This document shows, one piece after another, positions 48,136-60,117 of a stretch of 64,000 nt of DNA. The stretch comes from Laetiporus sulphureus 93-53. Lineage: Eukaryota; Basidiomycota; Agaricomycetes; Polyporales; Laetiporaceae. Both the position numbers and the translations under genes were made by a program. Positions within the stretch are counted from its first letter, which is position 1; each line of letters begins with the position of its first letter. The notes under the pieces are model-generated. The model was given only the letters and a program-made list of their open reading frames with translations, did no database searches and had not been told where the DNA came from. The stretch is taken from contig NW_024468583.1 in NCBI RefSeq assembly GCF_001632365.1, positions 61,381-125,380 on the forward strand, given 5' to 3'.

Positions 48136-49748
48136 TGAAAAAAATCCTCATCATCTTCTACCTCCGTGATCCTAGCTGCTTCGACAGCTGGTTCCAGTTC
48201 TGTCTCCTTTTCCTTTTCCTTCACGTCGTAGCTGGCAATGAAAGCACAGACTGCTTTGTATCTCACCTTGCTGTCGTCGAAGATGTCTGAGGCCGTGTTT
48301 GAAGAAATTGCCCTTGTTGCTTGGCCCCGCTTTGGCATTTCGAATTTGCCTTTGTACTTGGGGTCAGGGCATCGCTGTTTAAAAATGAAGGGGTGTTTCC
48401 CACATCGTACACACAGCTTCTTCTCCAGCCATCCTTCTTGCTCCTTGGTGAGGGTGGATACTCGATCCACGACCATTGCGTTGAGGTCTTTTGGGGCCCG
48501 TGGTGCTGATGATGATGTGGCTACTGTTCCGCGCTGTCCTGCCTTGTCAGCTCTGAACTTGGACTCTAATTGAAGACATAGGTCGAGATATTCCTGCCAC
48601 GTGATGGGGTCAGAAATTCCTAGGCTGTCTCGTGTGACCATTGCCTGGTGTACGTCCTTGCTTCGATGTTCAGCGATGTAACCGATGAGTGCAGTGTGCC
48701 CTAAGTTGATCTTAGTGGCCCATTGGCAGAACTGTTCTGCAAAGGATACCATTGTGAGATACGTCTTGCCACAGATATCCTTCAAATGCTGCTGCGCATC
48801 CTTGTCCAGGTCGAGGGTCCTGTAGTTTACTTTGAGAATGTCGACGAAGTCTTCCCATTTGCCGAGTGCCTGCCGTGCTGCTGCCCTGGTTGCATATTCA
48901 GACATGTACGTAAACGCACCACCTTCCAAGTGCAGTAAGGCCATGGTAATCTTGTGTTCATCGTCGTTGATCTCGTTCCACCACATCCATATACCGAGTT
49001 GTTGGAGCCAATCCTCCAGACTTCCTTTGCCCGAGTAGTGTGGAGGTTCGGCAATTTTGATGCGTGGCTTGTGCAACTGGACCGTGCCAGATGTTTGACC
49101 TTGCATCGTAGTGACGCCGCTTGCTTTGAGCGAAGCTAGCTCGTGCCACAGCTTAACGTTAGCTGCCTTGATTTCCATCATTTCTTTGCCCATGTCGAGC
49201 ATTGCCGCCTGGGTTCCCGTGAGCTCGTCATTTAAAACTGCCATATGCGCATCTTGTGCAAGGATCCTATCCTTAAGCTTCCCAATCTCCGTCTGGAGAA
49301 CTGCCTCCTTAAGTTGGTGTTCGCTTTTGTTGTTTTAAATCAGTGATTCAAAGGTTTTCTTGTGCTCGTACATTTTGTTTCTGAGCACATTGTAGACCTT
49401 GGCGATTTCGGTAGTGACTGTGAGCTTCATTGTGATGATTACCCATTCGCGTATGTGGTCCAGAACTTCTCCAGGAGCGGACTGTCAGAGAGCATCTTCT
49501 AGGTGCTCGAATTGGTGTCCGTCAAACTCCCAGATGGGTGGAACGTAGGTGGGTACAAGTGATGGTGTCGGGGATGCTGGCCCTCCGACTTGTGATGCAG
49601 AGCCCTGTGGTCCTAGCGCAGGTTCTGGTGAATTGCGCTGCGAGGCGCGTGGGGTACTTCCGTCGTGTGCTGACTCGACATTTGTATGAAGAATGTCATC
49701 CATTCGTTGCCTGAACATGGATGCGTGCGCACGATCGGCTGACTCCAT
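48123..49748 (-). pseudogene. gag: gag of copy C, two in-frame stops
   Basis: 542 codons in one frame from the ATG at 49748 to the TGA at 48123. The internal stops are a TGA near codon 88 (AGA in copy A) and a TAA near codon 138 (CAA in copy A). The capsid core PPHYSGKGSLEDWL and the knuckle-like CVRCGKHPFIFKQRC are complete. The C-terminal tail is acidic (EVEDDEDFF). Confidence 0.93.
48138..48144 (-). promoter_or_regulatory. Putative -1 ribosomal frameshift heptamer
   Basis: T TTT TTT on the minus strand, in gag phase (GAT TTT TTT CAG), four codons before the gag stop. Slipping back one base gives TCA GTG GGT, the pol frame. Copy B's equivalent is broken by a C. Confidence 0.6.
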
Positions 49749-49768
49749 TGTGATATAGGTAAACTAAT

Positions 49769-50617
49769 ACAAAAAGTGCAAATATCTCGCTTTCGAGATG
49801 AAGACCAGAGCCTTGGCGATTTTCTGCAGCCTCTCTTCCTTTCCTATCTGCTTGAAACTGATTCCTCCTATCTCCAGACAAACTTTGTTGATAACCTGCT
49901 TCTCGACGAATGTATATGTGCACGTCCCTGTGTGTAGGTCAGCGCAGACTTTATCGAGCTCTGTGGCGAGGCTAAAGATGGGTCCTTGGTGCTCGTCCTT
50001 GAGACGATATGAGAATGCTCCTAATATGAGTTAGAGCCTGAAGCGGATAGCGTCTACCTGCTTCGTAAGGGTCTCAATGTGGATCGTCGGCCTGACTCTG
50101 GAAGAGAGTGGGTGGATGGGACGTGCGATGGTGTTTGTCTTTATGAAGTTGGGTAGGGGATGAGTTGGAATGGGAGCAATGACGGGGGGAGGAACTGCGT
50201 TGGAGGTGATAAGCTCTGGGGGCAGTGCCGGCTTGCGACTACCAGTGGTAAGACGTCTCTTTCTGGGCTTGTAGCATTCGAGCGGTGGAGTGTGATCACA
50301 TAGCTTGTGGATGATTCCGCGCTTTATGATGTGTGTGGTATCTACAACTCTAGCTGCTGCTCGCTGCCTGTCTGTGGACGATGCGCCTAGTAATGCAAAT
50401 GTGAGGAGCCTTTCACGCTCCTTGTTGGTTTCCTGATGCTTGTAGTGGGCGTCGAGGTCAATTCTGGGGTGGCCTTGCGCTTTGAGGCTTTGAGCAGCTC
50501 AGAGTCTTGCTGAGGCTCACACTGGGTAGAGATCAGGTTGGAATGTGTGTCAAAAAAGCTGCGCGCTACGGCTGAAACTGCTTGTGCTGAAAATACGTGG
50601 CCGCTTGTGTTAGACAC
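49769..50617 (-). pseudogene. Leader ORF (ORF0), copy C, frameshifted
   Basis: Opens MSNTSGHVFSAQAVSAVARS at 50617 and is shifted near KRKATPELTS. The C-terminal end ISFKQIGKEERLQKIAKAL..YLHFLY closes just before the gag ATG. It matches ORF0 of copies A and B. Confidence 0.6.
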
Positions 50618-50638
50618 TAAGCAGGGGCGCAGAAAATG

Positions 50639-50653
50639 TCAGATTGTTTCTAA
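50639..50653 (-). promoter_or_regulatory. Self-complementary primer-binding site, copy C
   Basis: Minus strand TTAGAAACAATCTGA next to the 5' LTR. Thirteen bases pair perfectly with the LTR segment 50870-50882, which begins 32 nt downstream of the TATATAAGA box (50914-50906). Confidence 0.8.
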
Positions 50654-51374
50654 TGTCACGGTAACACTGGACAAGAGATCAAAAAGACAAAAAGGGACAG
50701 TCACGTGAAACGTGCCACCCTGATCCTCCTGATCCCAAAAGTATCCCCCTGAACCCTATGTGGCGAAAGAGCCTGTTGACTTATTGGTCGATGTGGCAGT
50801 CGCAGGAAGGGGTGAGAGATATATGAAGGAGCTGGTGAGCTCAGTGAGTGCTACAGGTAGTAGACGAGGAGAAACAATCTGAAGTTTCGTCCTCTACATG
50901 GCTGATCTTATATACACATACAGCGGGCTATCTTACCTAAGCTACCTATCTACGGGTATAAGCAAATGGCCGTACATGGGACAATAGGATGTCTGGAAGT
51001 AGAACAATAAGTGGAAAGATCGATGGTTGCCGCAGTAATGCGTGTGCACATCGTGCCTATCTTGGTTTTCCTTTTGTTCTCCGATGTGAACATCGTGCCT
51101 ATCTAGGCTTCTGGCTAAACTAATAGAAAGCGGAAGGCCGATGTATAACAATAGTTCTTGTTCCCTTTGTTTCCAAATGGGTGCCTCTATTGTGTCCTGC
51201 AATAGACAGGTCCGACCATATCATCCACGGGTCTGGACCATAACATGTGATGTGGACTATCACCTGATCTCTACGCGTCACGTCTGTGGCTGAGTGGCAT
51301 GAGATATTGGTGAAGCACGTGATCTGTGGTGTGAGAAAAGTCACATGCAGACTTTGTGGTGAAAATCTGTGACA
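50654..51374 (-). repeat. 5' LTR of copy C (721 bp)
   Basis: TGTCA/TGACA ends. Carries the TATA box and transcript-start motif described for the primer site. Confidence 0.95.
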
Positions 51375-52726
51375 CTGTCTCTCTCTAAAAACTGGAGTTA
51401 TGATCAAGAATTCTTTCTCGGATCTGCTGAGGACTTACACAGTTCTTAATCCATATCATCATATGCATGTGCAATGTTAGGCATCCTTGATGGGGTGATT
51501 GATATCTGCTGGGGCAAAGGTGATGAACCAAGAAGATGCATCCAGATAAGATCTCAGTGCTCATATTTCATTTCACATTCACTTTTGGTTCATCAAAGAT
51601 CCTTGCACTTTGACCGCGATATGGTCCAAGTCATTGATAATTTTGAAACACTCCTTCTCTTCATCACTCTCAGACTTTATGGGATCATTTGCGAGTCAGG
51701 TTATCAGACTTTCCAGAGTGACCAAAGGCAAGTTGACAATTCTGTTTGCAATCTCATAAAAATTTTGTTTTTTGATGAGCAAAAACCTGATGGTGGTCGC
51801 ATTTTTAATTTGTTCGTGATTAAAGGCAACAAGAGAAAAATAAGGTTCCAATTGAAAATGCTTATCATGATACATAAGCAACTGTTGCTTTTTTCGACTC
51901 AGACACCCGTTTTGATCCACGATCATTGTTTAGGCCTCCCAAGTCATATGGAAATAGCCAGGGAAAAATTTGAGGATATAGTTGAGGGTTATGATATAAG
52001 CTTTGAGGATTTTGTTCTTGACCAACATCCAGAACCTTGCTCTTTTTGAACTGATGAATAACCTTTGCCCTTATTGATTGATAATCATCATCCAAGAGGT
52101 TGATGTAGGCATCTTCGGTGAGACCGTGAACAGTGAATGGACAGGGACCTTCTGCGATACCTTCATCCAGATCCACATCATTTACTGCAGTAGCTTCTGG
52201 AGCCTTGTTCATATATCCATCATGATAGTCTACGATCACAGGAGGAACATTCTCTGAGTAGGCGTTGAGATTCTTATAGGAGATGTTCAAGTCTGCGTAA
52301 TCTTCGTGGTTTAGCTTTAACCTACTCCAATGCTTCAGCAACCTTGTTACGCCTTACGAAGATGGTGTTCTGGCAAATTGCTTACCTGTAGGTTTGCAAG
52401 GTCTGATATATATGAATGTGAGGACTTCGTCAAGCTAGGAGGCAAGCTTCAGTAAATCTTGGACATCGACACAGAATGGCATATGGCATTGGCATGCATT
52501 TTCCACATACCTGATACCTTGACCTGAATTATGCAGTAGTTGTGCTTGACCCTTGATATAAGCATTTTCTCACACCAGGTTAGGTCTCGCAATTGAGAAG
52601 GGATTTCTCCAATTCAAAGGCCATTAGCTAGCGCATCCGTCGTGAGTAAATCTTTTTCAAGATCATGTAGACATTTCGCACAAATGTGATCGCAAGTTGG
52701 TAGGATGACTGATCCTTTCAGCTCTG
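51375..52726 (-). pseudogene. Helitron Rep, N-terminal part
   Basis: Blocks in order: CDHICAKCLHDLEKDLL, ALANGL.IGEIP, LKLNHEDYADLNISYKNL, GPCPFTVHGLTEDAYI, FPWLFPYDLGG, QLLMYHDKHFQLEPYFSLV, INDLDHIAVKVQGSL and ASSWFITFAPADINHPI. Then, after only about 13 nt, LTLHMHMMIWIKN with the HUH-type His pair (about 51455-51478), ending ILDHNSSF at the copy C junction. Normally about 75-80 residues lie between NHPI and LTLHMHM, so an internal deletion is present. Confidence 0.85.
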
Positions 52727-53278
52727 CTATTGGATCTTGGACACTTCCTCGCTCCTTCCTGTCATTGCTTGTGTAGTGGGCATTAGTATTCGGAGGTCTA
52801 CGTCACAATCTGACAGTTTAGAGAGAGTTGAAGTGAGACACAATTGACCACACACCGCACAAGCAGATTTCAAGAATTTGTCCTTGTTGATGTCTTCACA
52901 AAAGCCATTGATCATTTGAGCGAACAGATCTTCCATCAGAGGAGATGGAGGAAATCTGACCATCTTTGTCTTCTTCGTCTTGAGTCGAGTTTTTTGAGAC
53001 CATTCCATGCTTGTTAATGTGATCTTAGATGTAAATATCGAAAAGAGTTTGGGGCATGATGCGCAGTGAGCCCGTACTTGTTCTCTCGATGATCTACTTC
53101 GTGCGACATGAATCTGATGTGTGGAACATACAGAGATCAATGACTTTTTGGACAGCTTTGATGCCAACACAGATAATGGAATATATGCGTAGATAGTACT
53201 ATCATCTTCAGAATGATCTGAAGGAGTTTTCATGATGTATCCTTGATACTCGTATTTACGTGAACAGTCCACATGCAT
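52727..53278 (-). pseudogene. Helitron-associated N-terminal Cys domain (DUF6570-like)
   Basis: 183-codon frame with an SACAVCGQLCLTSTLSKL motif and an upstream basic region. In basidiomycete Helitron proteins this GCAVCGQL block precedes the CDxxCxxC segment seen next door. The start codon is uncertain. Confidence 0.65.
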
Positions 53279-54743
53279 GTCGAATAGAATAAATGTCTGG
53301 AGCTTTTCTGCAGTCCATCGATAAACTCACCCACATTTTGAACATCCACCGAGCAATGAAGGGTCATGGTTTGTAAAATGCAAGTGGAGTTCATAAATGA
53401 TTCAGAAAATGCGAGAAGCGCAAATGTCCATTTGCCAGTTGATTAGCAATACGAAGGATGATGTTTGACATTGTAGGAACAAAGACAAGAAGTCGTGATG
53501 TCTGGTCACATATCTAACAACAGGTTTCTTATCAGAGTAACCTGGTGCAGCGATGGAATGACAGGTTGAAATAGAGAGTGGATTATGTGATGCTGAATGG
53601 AACCGAGTGAGGCACATCAGAAGTGATTTCCTCCTTGCTGAAGTAGCTATCAAAGAACAAGCAGTGAGAATTATATGTCGATGAATGATAATGCGTACCA
53701 TCGAGCATCATCGTAACTGTGAGTAGCTTCAAGGAATAGATCCAGTGAACGTGAAACAACATGAGACGTAAAAGATCTGATGACGATGCATTTTCCGATA
53801 TTGATTCATATGAGAGGTCAGCCATTTGGTATGGAGGGAACATTTCATGTGCAGAATACACTCTCATCGAAACACTCAGGAGTGGTGAAATTGGGTTTGG
53901 GACGCTCATTGTACTCGAGCGATCGTGATCGTGGGGTAAGGGACTTTTGTAGGAAGCACCCATCAAGGCTCCATCGCAGAGTGGCATGGAATGGGTTTTA
54001 GGGAAGTCCGCCATCATCCTGTACATTGCTTCAATGCGCCACAGGTCGTCGACTGGCAGCTGCCAAGAAACGTCAATGCTCACGTTTGGAGCTCCAAAAG
54101 AATTCTGCCATATAAGCAGCAGCAGGATTTGTGCACACAATACAACTCGATGCCATAAAGAGGCTCGAGGATGTGAGTTTTTTTATTTTTAAGCAGGGGG
54201 ATGGAAGTTACGAAGAATGGAAAGGGCATGAGGTCGACGACTGCTTTCGAGGATCGTCATTCCAAAAATACCCACAGGTCAGGAAACTCGTCAATATTCG
54301 AAATTAAAAGTTCTCTTGACGAGGAGTATTTTCGTGATTAGACAGTATTGTCAGAGGAGAACAAGGTTGCCTCATTTTAAGATCACAAAAAATGATTGCA
54401 ATGCATGGAAAATATGTTCTTGATGAGACATCTCAACGCGTCATCTTAAAGTGTGAGGACTACTTTTCACCAATGAGATTTTATTCGTGGGTGATAACAA
54501 TTCAGGAAAGGCACATTTATGATTTAGGGAGCAGCAACAACAGCACACTCAAGATGTTGAACGACATAGTATCACCCTGATCTGCACTGTTCCAGACTTT
54601 AGCTGTGTGCAGAACTGCTACCAACACGCAATCGGGCAGCTCCATCTTGAGCAAGGGGCATGTAGCGGGCACATCTTGGAGGTCGAAAGGAGGTGGGGCA
54701 TCTCATCTTCGCTGGAAGTAGTGGGTGCAGTCAAACACTGAAA
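53279..54743. other. No confident gene
   Basis: A 185-codon minus frame (54140-53583) and a 62-codon plus frame (54392-54580) lack motifs. The Helitron's right end may lie in the first few hundred bases, but I could not place it. Confidence 0.35.
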
Positions 54744-55890
54744 CTAGAAAGAATTATTGTGAGAGGAATGGATAAAGTCGCTGGTGGTGTGTGTACTGGT
54801 ATCACCAATGGCAAGATTACCCAGAACTGGCTTAGGAAAAAGAGGCAAGACCTCAGATGGTGAAGAGTGCGTGGATGGTCCAGCCTTTCTCAGAGATGTG
54901 GAGTGTTCACCGAGCAACATCTTCAGCTTGGTGTTGTCTGCGACGAATCTCAAAATAAGAACATGAAAATAAAATGATGCTCACAGCTGCTAGACATCTC
55001 ATTGGACTCCGTGTGAGACATGCATGTACTGAATGACATGCCCTCAAATGCGCTGAAGCGAATATTCTTAACGGTCATTTCACCTCCATCTTCGATGTCG
55101 TGGCCAAAGAGCATCCCATGAAATCCTAGTGCAAGTTCCCATTCTTGCATGATGGAAACAATGTGAAGCTCCTTGATCTGCATTTCTCCCTTCAACGATG
55201 TAAACGTACGTGATTTGGTGAGATGACTCGCTTGAGCTATACGAAGGTCATGCACATGGCCTTTTCAATGGAATGAGAGAAACAGAGTGATCCACGAAGA
55301 TTTTGGACCTTGTCTGGGTGAACATGGCCAGGAATGATGACCTGCCCAGGCCACGGTTTGGCCCTTATCATCAGCTCAATGATACCCCTAAAAGTATAGG
55401 TCGATATCCCGAGCAAAACCAACATAGCAGGAGACGTACCGAGCATACACCAAATTTTTCGCGATGGTCAACGCTTGCATGAGTGAAACTGGCTTCAGTG
55501 TAGCACCATCTACAAGAAGGGCATACCATCAATCTATAATAAGATATAGCATGTGATGATAACTTACAGAGTATAAGGGATGTTGGCATAAGTATCTTTC
55601 AATAGATCATCCCACAAGGAGCGATCCAATAACCTAGGAGGGTCTTCCTTCTTTTTGCCTTGAATTTTCACCCTGCATACTGCATCAACATGGGACCGAA
55701 AATTGAACGAATTGTATGTACGCTTTCTCTTCAGCTTTTTCCTTACCCTTGTGACCCTGCGGCATAGGATGCTCACTGAGAGAAAGGTCAATGGAATGTC
55801 TCGGATGTAAACTAAAAGATGTACTCCTCGACCATGAACAGTAACTTGACATTCTTGCTGTCGTGTTTCGTCACCTTTCGTCAAAACGAT
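54744..55890 (-). pseudogene. Spliced gene of unknown function
   Basis: The exons read DPPRLLDRSLWDDLLKDTY (near 55610), DGATLKPVSLMQALTIAKNL (55509-55440), GIIELMIRAKPWPGQVIIPG and LRGSLCFSHSIEKA (55387-55260). Then EMQIKELHIVSIMQEWELAL and FHGMLFGHDIEDGGEM (55190-55060), and a Ser/Pro-rich last exon NTKLKMLLGEHSTS to 54744. Clear GT..AG introns lie at 55439-55388 (52 nt) and 54984-54938 (47 nt), both phase-consistent. One more at about 55567-55510 needs a one-base adjustment, and a frame break occurs near 55250. No named domain. Confidence 0.5.
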
Positions 55891-56460
55891 TTACATTTAT
55901 TCTACCTCAACTGAAAAGAGGGTGCGTATGGGTCAAACATGTCAACCTTTCTGGCACTGGATGTCCTGCTGAAACATGAGATGTGAACAGCGGCCACCAG
56001 AAAACAGATATCTAGAGGATACATGTACATCTGTGTCCTGTTGCAGTGTGGTTGCCTTCTGAACAAGGCCGTCATCCCTAGTATTTTCCTGTCAATTACG
56101 TACAAAAAGATCTGCAGTGATACCTACTCATCATCAACAATAAACCCGTTCAGTGAGTCATCTTCACTCAGAGCCTCATCGTCATTGAGCCTGAGGAAGA
56201 ATTGAATGTCCATGTTACACCAAGTTTCCGTGTAAACCTACCATCCATTGTCTGTACCTTCATCGCTTTTCTTCACCTCATCATCGATGAAGTCATTCAC
56301 AGGTTGCCTACCAACTGTGTGGAACAGGTGTCAACAGGAAATGACACACTCATACATGTGATAGCGAAACATACTTCTTCCGCAGTGAACACATTGCCTC
56401 TCGATTTCATGGTCCAGTTCATCCCTCTGGTCGGTCAGCTTAGCCATGAGGATGAATGTT
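55891..56460 (-). pseudogene. Acidic exons probably belonging to the same minus-strand gene
   Basis: The minus frame reads KLTDQRDELDHEIERQCVHC and NDFIDDEVKKSDEGTDNG. A GTAGGTTTAC..TCCTCAG intron follows, then LNDDEALSEDDSLNGFIVDD. A further exon may encode DGLVQKATTLQQDTDVHVSS. The acidic, disordered style fits an N-terminal or linker region. One TGA interrupts it. Confidence 0.4.
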
Positions 56461-58480
56461 GGATTCATTCTTACTGTGATGATACATTATATCCTGCCCA
56501 TCAATATTATGTTATGCATGACGTACTCTCTCTGCCTCCGTATGAAGTCGATAGCTGACTCGTCCTCTCTGCGCACCTCAGATTCATCAGAGTCCTGTTT
56601 CTCTTCATCAGAAGAGATGCTGGAGGCACAAAAACTATCAGTACATCAATTCACAATGAAACAAAGGAAGTGGCTTACACTATTGCTTTGGAACGCTTGT
56701 TGGGCGAGGGGCTGTAAAAGACACTGTGAATGATAACATTTTGGACTCTGTTGTCAGAAAACCAACTTGTCAGACCCATCTTCTGACCATGACCGACTAT
56801 GAGGAACCAGGTCAGGAGGAAGCGTTTCAAGGTATAAAGATCAACTTACAAGTTCTGCAGTCTTGTAACACCATGTGCACGACGGCTGTGAGTTGGCATC
56901 ATGGTGTCTCAGGAGGCATTGGAATAGTCATCCTGGTGCGAAGATGCACCATAAGTGGCCGATGGGGACACATAGAAGGCAGACATACCTTCTTTTCAGA
57001 GTTGCAGGATCATCTCTCACTGCATACCTTCCCTTTTCATTCATCACCTCATCGGAGCTGAGATGGGAGTTATCATGACCGTTGACACTCACTCATGGTT
57101 ATCTGGGGCATCATGATCAGATCCTTCATTCGATCTATATGGCAGTGAATAATGCATCTGGATTTCAACTCCAGCACTCACAATTGGACAGCCTTACGGT
57201 TGGCATCTTTGCTTCTTTCTGCATTTTTGAAATGCAGATGGAGTGATGGTTGAATAGATTCACAGAGAACACTTACCATTTTGACCTCATGCTGCTGGGG
57301 CACCACTGTCCATGGACATAGTGACACTTGAAGCACGTGAGATCAAACGCGGTCAACATAAAACATAGCCAACATACTATGCCTTTCGTCTCATTGGCGT
57401 CAATCTAGGTATGGGCATTAGAACATTGAAAGCTTAAAATAAGCATACAGGAAACATACGAAGCAGACTTGGGAGGTGGAGTAGGTCTGGCAAGACATCA
57501 GCAGCATCCTGAAAACTAGGAATCACACGTACTCCTTCTCAGAGTCACTGATTGTTTCAGGAGAAATGGGAGTTGATCGGTTGCTCCTCTCCGATGCTTT
57601 TCCTCCATGTTCACTATGGAAAGTATTAGTGCCAGACTGAGAGAATCATCTTAAAGAAGGAGCACTGAGCGGCAGAGGTCTTTCCTCAAACCATCGTTTA
57701 TCTTTGCAACAGGTAAACATTGATGGATGCTCATTGCACTACCAAGAGCCAGGAAACACTGCACTCATAATTGAACTCTGAGATCATGCTATCGCATTCG
57801 CCCATGTGCCCTGATTTTCTGATGGACAGGAACTGTGTTTTTCCTTTGTACCATTCATGAGACATTCCAGAACTCATCACGGTCTCCCTGTATAGTACAA
57901 TCCCAATATTTACTGGCAGGTAGTCAGAGAACAAGTCTCCTGTCAGATCTGACATTGGTCAGGGGTACTTAAGGTGAAGAAAGCACTATGTGAACGCGAG
58001 CCTACAAAGGAGGCATCACTTTTAAAAGTGATCGGTCTCAAAAATGACAATGTTGCGCAATCGCAGTGCCCAGCACATATAGCCACCTCCAGCGTGAATG
58101 AGTTGCTTCCATGTATGATAGGTCAGCTTGAACGGGTTTTCAATGCTGGCCATGTTCAGTAAAATCAATATTCAAGTGGTAGACAGATTTCCTGGATGCT
58201 CGCAGTCTCGTACGGTTTATGCTTTTCAATCGCACCTCTGAAATGAGATAGGGCATGTGAAATACAAGGCAAAGACATTATTTGAGTGCAGCCCACACAC
58301 AGCTAGCAGCATTCAATAAGCGATTCTCAAAAGCCAATTAACACCTAGGAGAAGAGGTCATGGAAACTATCGCGATGAATCCGTGCAGAGAGAACCGGTT
58401 GAAGATGGATCTTCTCCAAATAAGGACCATTCAGTCAAGTAAGGGGTAATGTTCACAGGCAAACACTGCTCCCAGCACCA
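56461..58480. other. Eroded gene-like DNA, no firm call
   Basis: Minus-strand islands such as DLFSDYLPVNIGIVLYRETV (57955-57731), RWFEERPLPLSAPSLR and NRSTPISPETISDSEKEY look like former exons, perhaps upstream parts of the 54.7-56.5 kb gene. Stops break them and splice phases do not agree. Confidence 0.3.
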
Positions 58481-58489
58481 TGGCTTTAG

Positions 58490-59740
58490 AACTCTTGCAG
58501 CAGAAGAGAGATATATGGTTTGTTCTCTGCATTGACTGGGGAGCAGAAATGTTGACAGAGTGGCAGCTGCGACTCTCAAGAAGTACATAGATGAATGTCA
58601 CGCAGAGGTTGGAGACAAGAATCTGGCAGGGTTTGCAGATGTGAGTGCTTCTTCACTGTGAAGAGTCACAACTAAACCTGTACAAAGGTGGAACTGGTCC
58701 ACAAACTCGTAAGCCTGTACGAGCTTCAGCAGAAAAGGGCAATGGTTATCGAGAAGCTGACTTGATATGGTCTACTGGGAAATCATCACAATGATGATGC
58801 TGAGGAGGTGGTACTGTATGTATTGGGTTACGTGTGCAATAAAGGCCTTCCACCTATCATGAACAACTCTCAGTAGGTCCACATATATGGCCACGCATCT
58901 ATAATGCTCACATTTCATGCAATAGACTGCCTCGACATATCCCGAATGCTCATCAGGCAGTCACGCTCACCGGACTTGGCTTGAAACCTTTTGACGATTA
59001 TCTGCGAGGAGCGTTATCGATACACCAGCTATGTTCAGAAAACCAATCAGGTCTCACGCTACAACCATGGCAGTCAGAAAACTGGAACGACAGTGCTTCT
59101 ATGCAATTCTTCAACTGATTCTTCACCTCTAAAAGAAATCTGATAACGGCCCAGCTCTATCACTGCCTGTCAACATCGATCCATTCGATATTCTCATGCG
59201 CCGTCAAAATCAGGACTGTTTACACCTGCAAGACAATCAAGTGGGGTATTATGAGTGACGTGTTCATCAGTAAGTCATTCTTTCTCCTTTTTAATCATAA
59301 CTTAGCATCAGCAGAGTATCGCAAAGATATCTTGCATAAATCTGTCATCGATACAGCTGGGACATCTAGTTGAACTGCAAGTATCGTACCAGATGGTACA
59401 CACTGAGAAGAATATGCTTAGGCTCATCAACAAGCTGGTATCAATCTGCATAATAGATAGATGTGTTGAACACGTACGTGGAACACATTCGAAAAACAAA
59501 CCATGCATCATTCATTTTCATCCAAGATCTGCACCAAAAATTGGCAGAAGACATGATCACAGGCCACTTAAGCGCACGGTTGGTTATGACGTGGATGAGG
59601 AGAAGGTTGTAGTTGATGAGGCCGAGCAGTGCATGAAAAGGCTCCATGTGGATTCATCTTTAGATGAGAGCATTCACCAGGATAACATTGTTCTGCAAAG
59701 AGATGAAATCAGCAAGTTTGAAGTGATCTTCTCACATTAG
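58490..59740 (+). pseudogene. Spliced gene of unknown function, plus strand
   Basis: The exon ending DECHAEVGDKNLAGFAD (58640) is followed by a 47-nt intron (58641-58687, GTGAGT..AAAG). It joins in phase 0 to VELVHKLVSLYELQQKRAMV, then, past one TGA, YGLLGNHHNDDAEEVVLYVL. A later 115-codon frame (59393-59740) ends in an acidic stretch (DVDEEKVVVDEAEQ). The reading between 58860 and 59390 is interrupted. No domain recognised. Confidence 0.4.
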
Positions 59741-60051
59741 ACGTGAACAACTGTGGACTGCCAACTTCATTTCAATGAGCAAGATATAGAAATGAATGAG
59801 AGCGCACATATGAGAAATCAATGGAGTGATCAAGGGAGTTCAACCGCGTCGAGTGGCAGTGAAACTTTCTGACGATGACGACGAGCATGACATGCAAAAA
59901 TGATTGCGCTCATACAACAATACATCAGATTGACGCAAGCAACATTTTCCAGGAGAAAACTTGTAATCCATCATAACAGAATGAAGATCTCTAGCAACCG
60001 GTGGCTGGTTCAATCAATTGTGGCTGCTGAGGTCAAAATGCGCAAACAAAG

Positions 60052-60117
60052 CCACATTATGACATTTACCATTCGTGCAACTAGCTAGATGCATGAACGG
60101 TAAACATCATAATGTGG
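60052..60117. repeat. Palindromic repeat, copy 1 (66 bp)
   Basis: Near-perfect inverted repeat: CCACATTATGACATTTACC on the left against its complement on the right, around a CTAGCTAG centre. It would fold into a long hairpin. Confidence 0.85.

Larger units (their letters stand above)
43173..51374 (-). mobile_element. Complete Ty3/Gypsy LTR retrotransposon copy C, inserted in the Helitron
   Basis: 8202 bp, with 721-bp LTRs at 50654-51374 (5') and 43173-43893 (3'). Reading frames are longer than in copy B: gag, a 734-codon pol frame, and integrase, chromodomain and dUTPase frames separated by single stops. Flanks are CTGAA (left) and CTGTC (right), matching at only three of five bases, so the target duplication is imperfect. 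The Helitron reading continues on both sides, which proves a nested insertion. Confidence 0.95.
38998..53278 (-). mobile_element. Decayed Helitron split by LTR copy C
   Basis: Minus-strand coding blocks run in the order of fungal Helitron proteins: N-terminal Cys domain, PWLFPYDLGG block, Rep, [copy C], rest of Rep, Pif1-type helicase, ubiquitin-protease-like tail. Without copy C it spans about 6.1 kb. I could not define the 5' TC or 3' CTRR ends or the terminal hairpin. Stops and two internal deletions make it inactive. Confidence 0.85.

Noticed and set aside
43168..51379. Perfect target duplication for copy C
   Set aside because: The flanks CTGAA and CTGTC agree at only three of five bases, so I do not claim one.
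51474..52049. 191-codon plus-strand open frame
   Set aside because: The opposite strand carries the conserved Helitron Rep blocks (QLLMYHDKHFQLEPYFSLV, INDLDH), so this frame is a shadow.
56202..56558. 118-codon plus-strand frame
   Set aside because: The minus strand reads acidic exons with matching splice sites here, so the minus strand is the better coding candidate.
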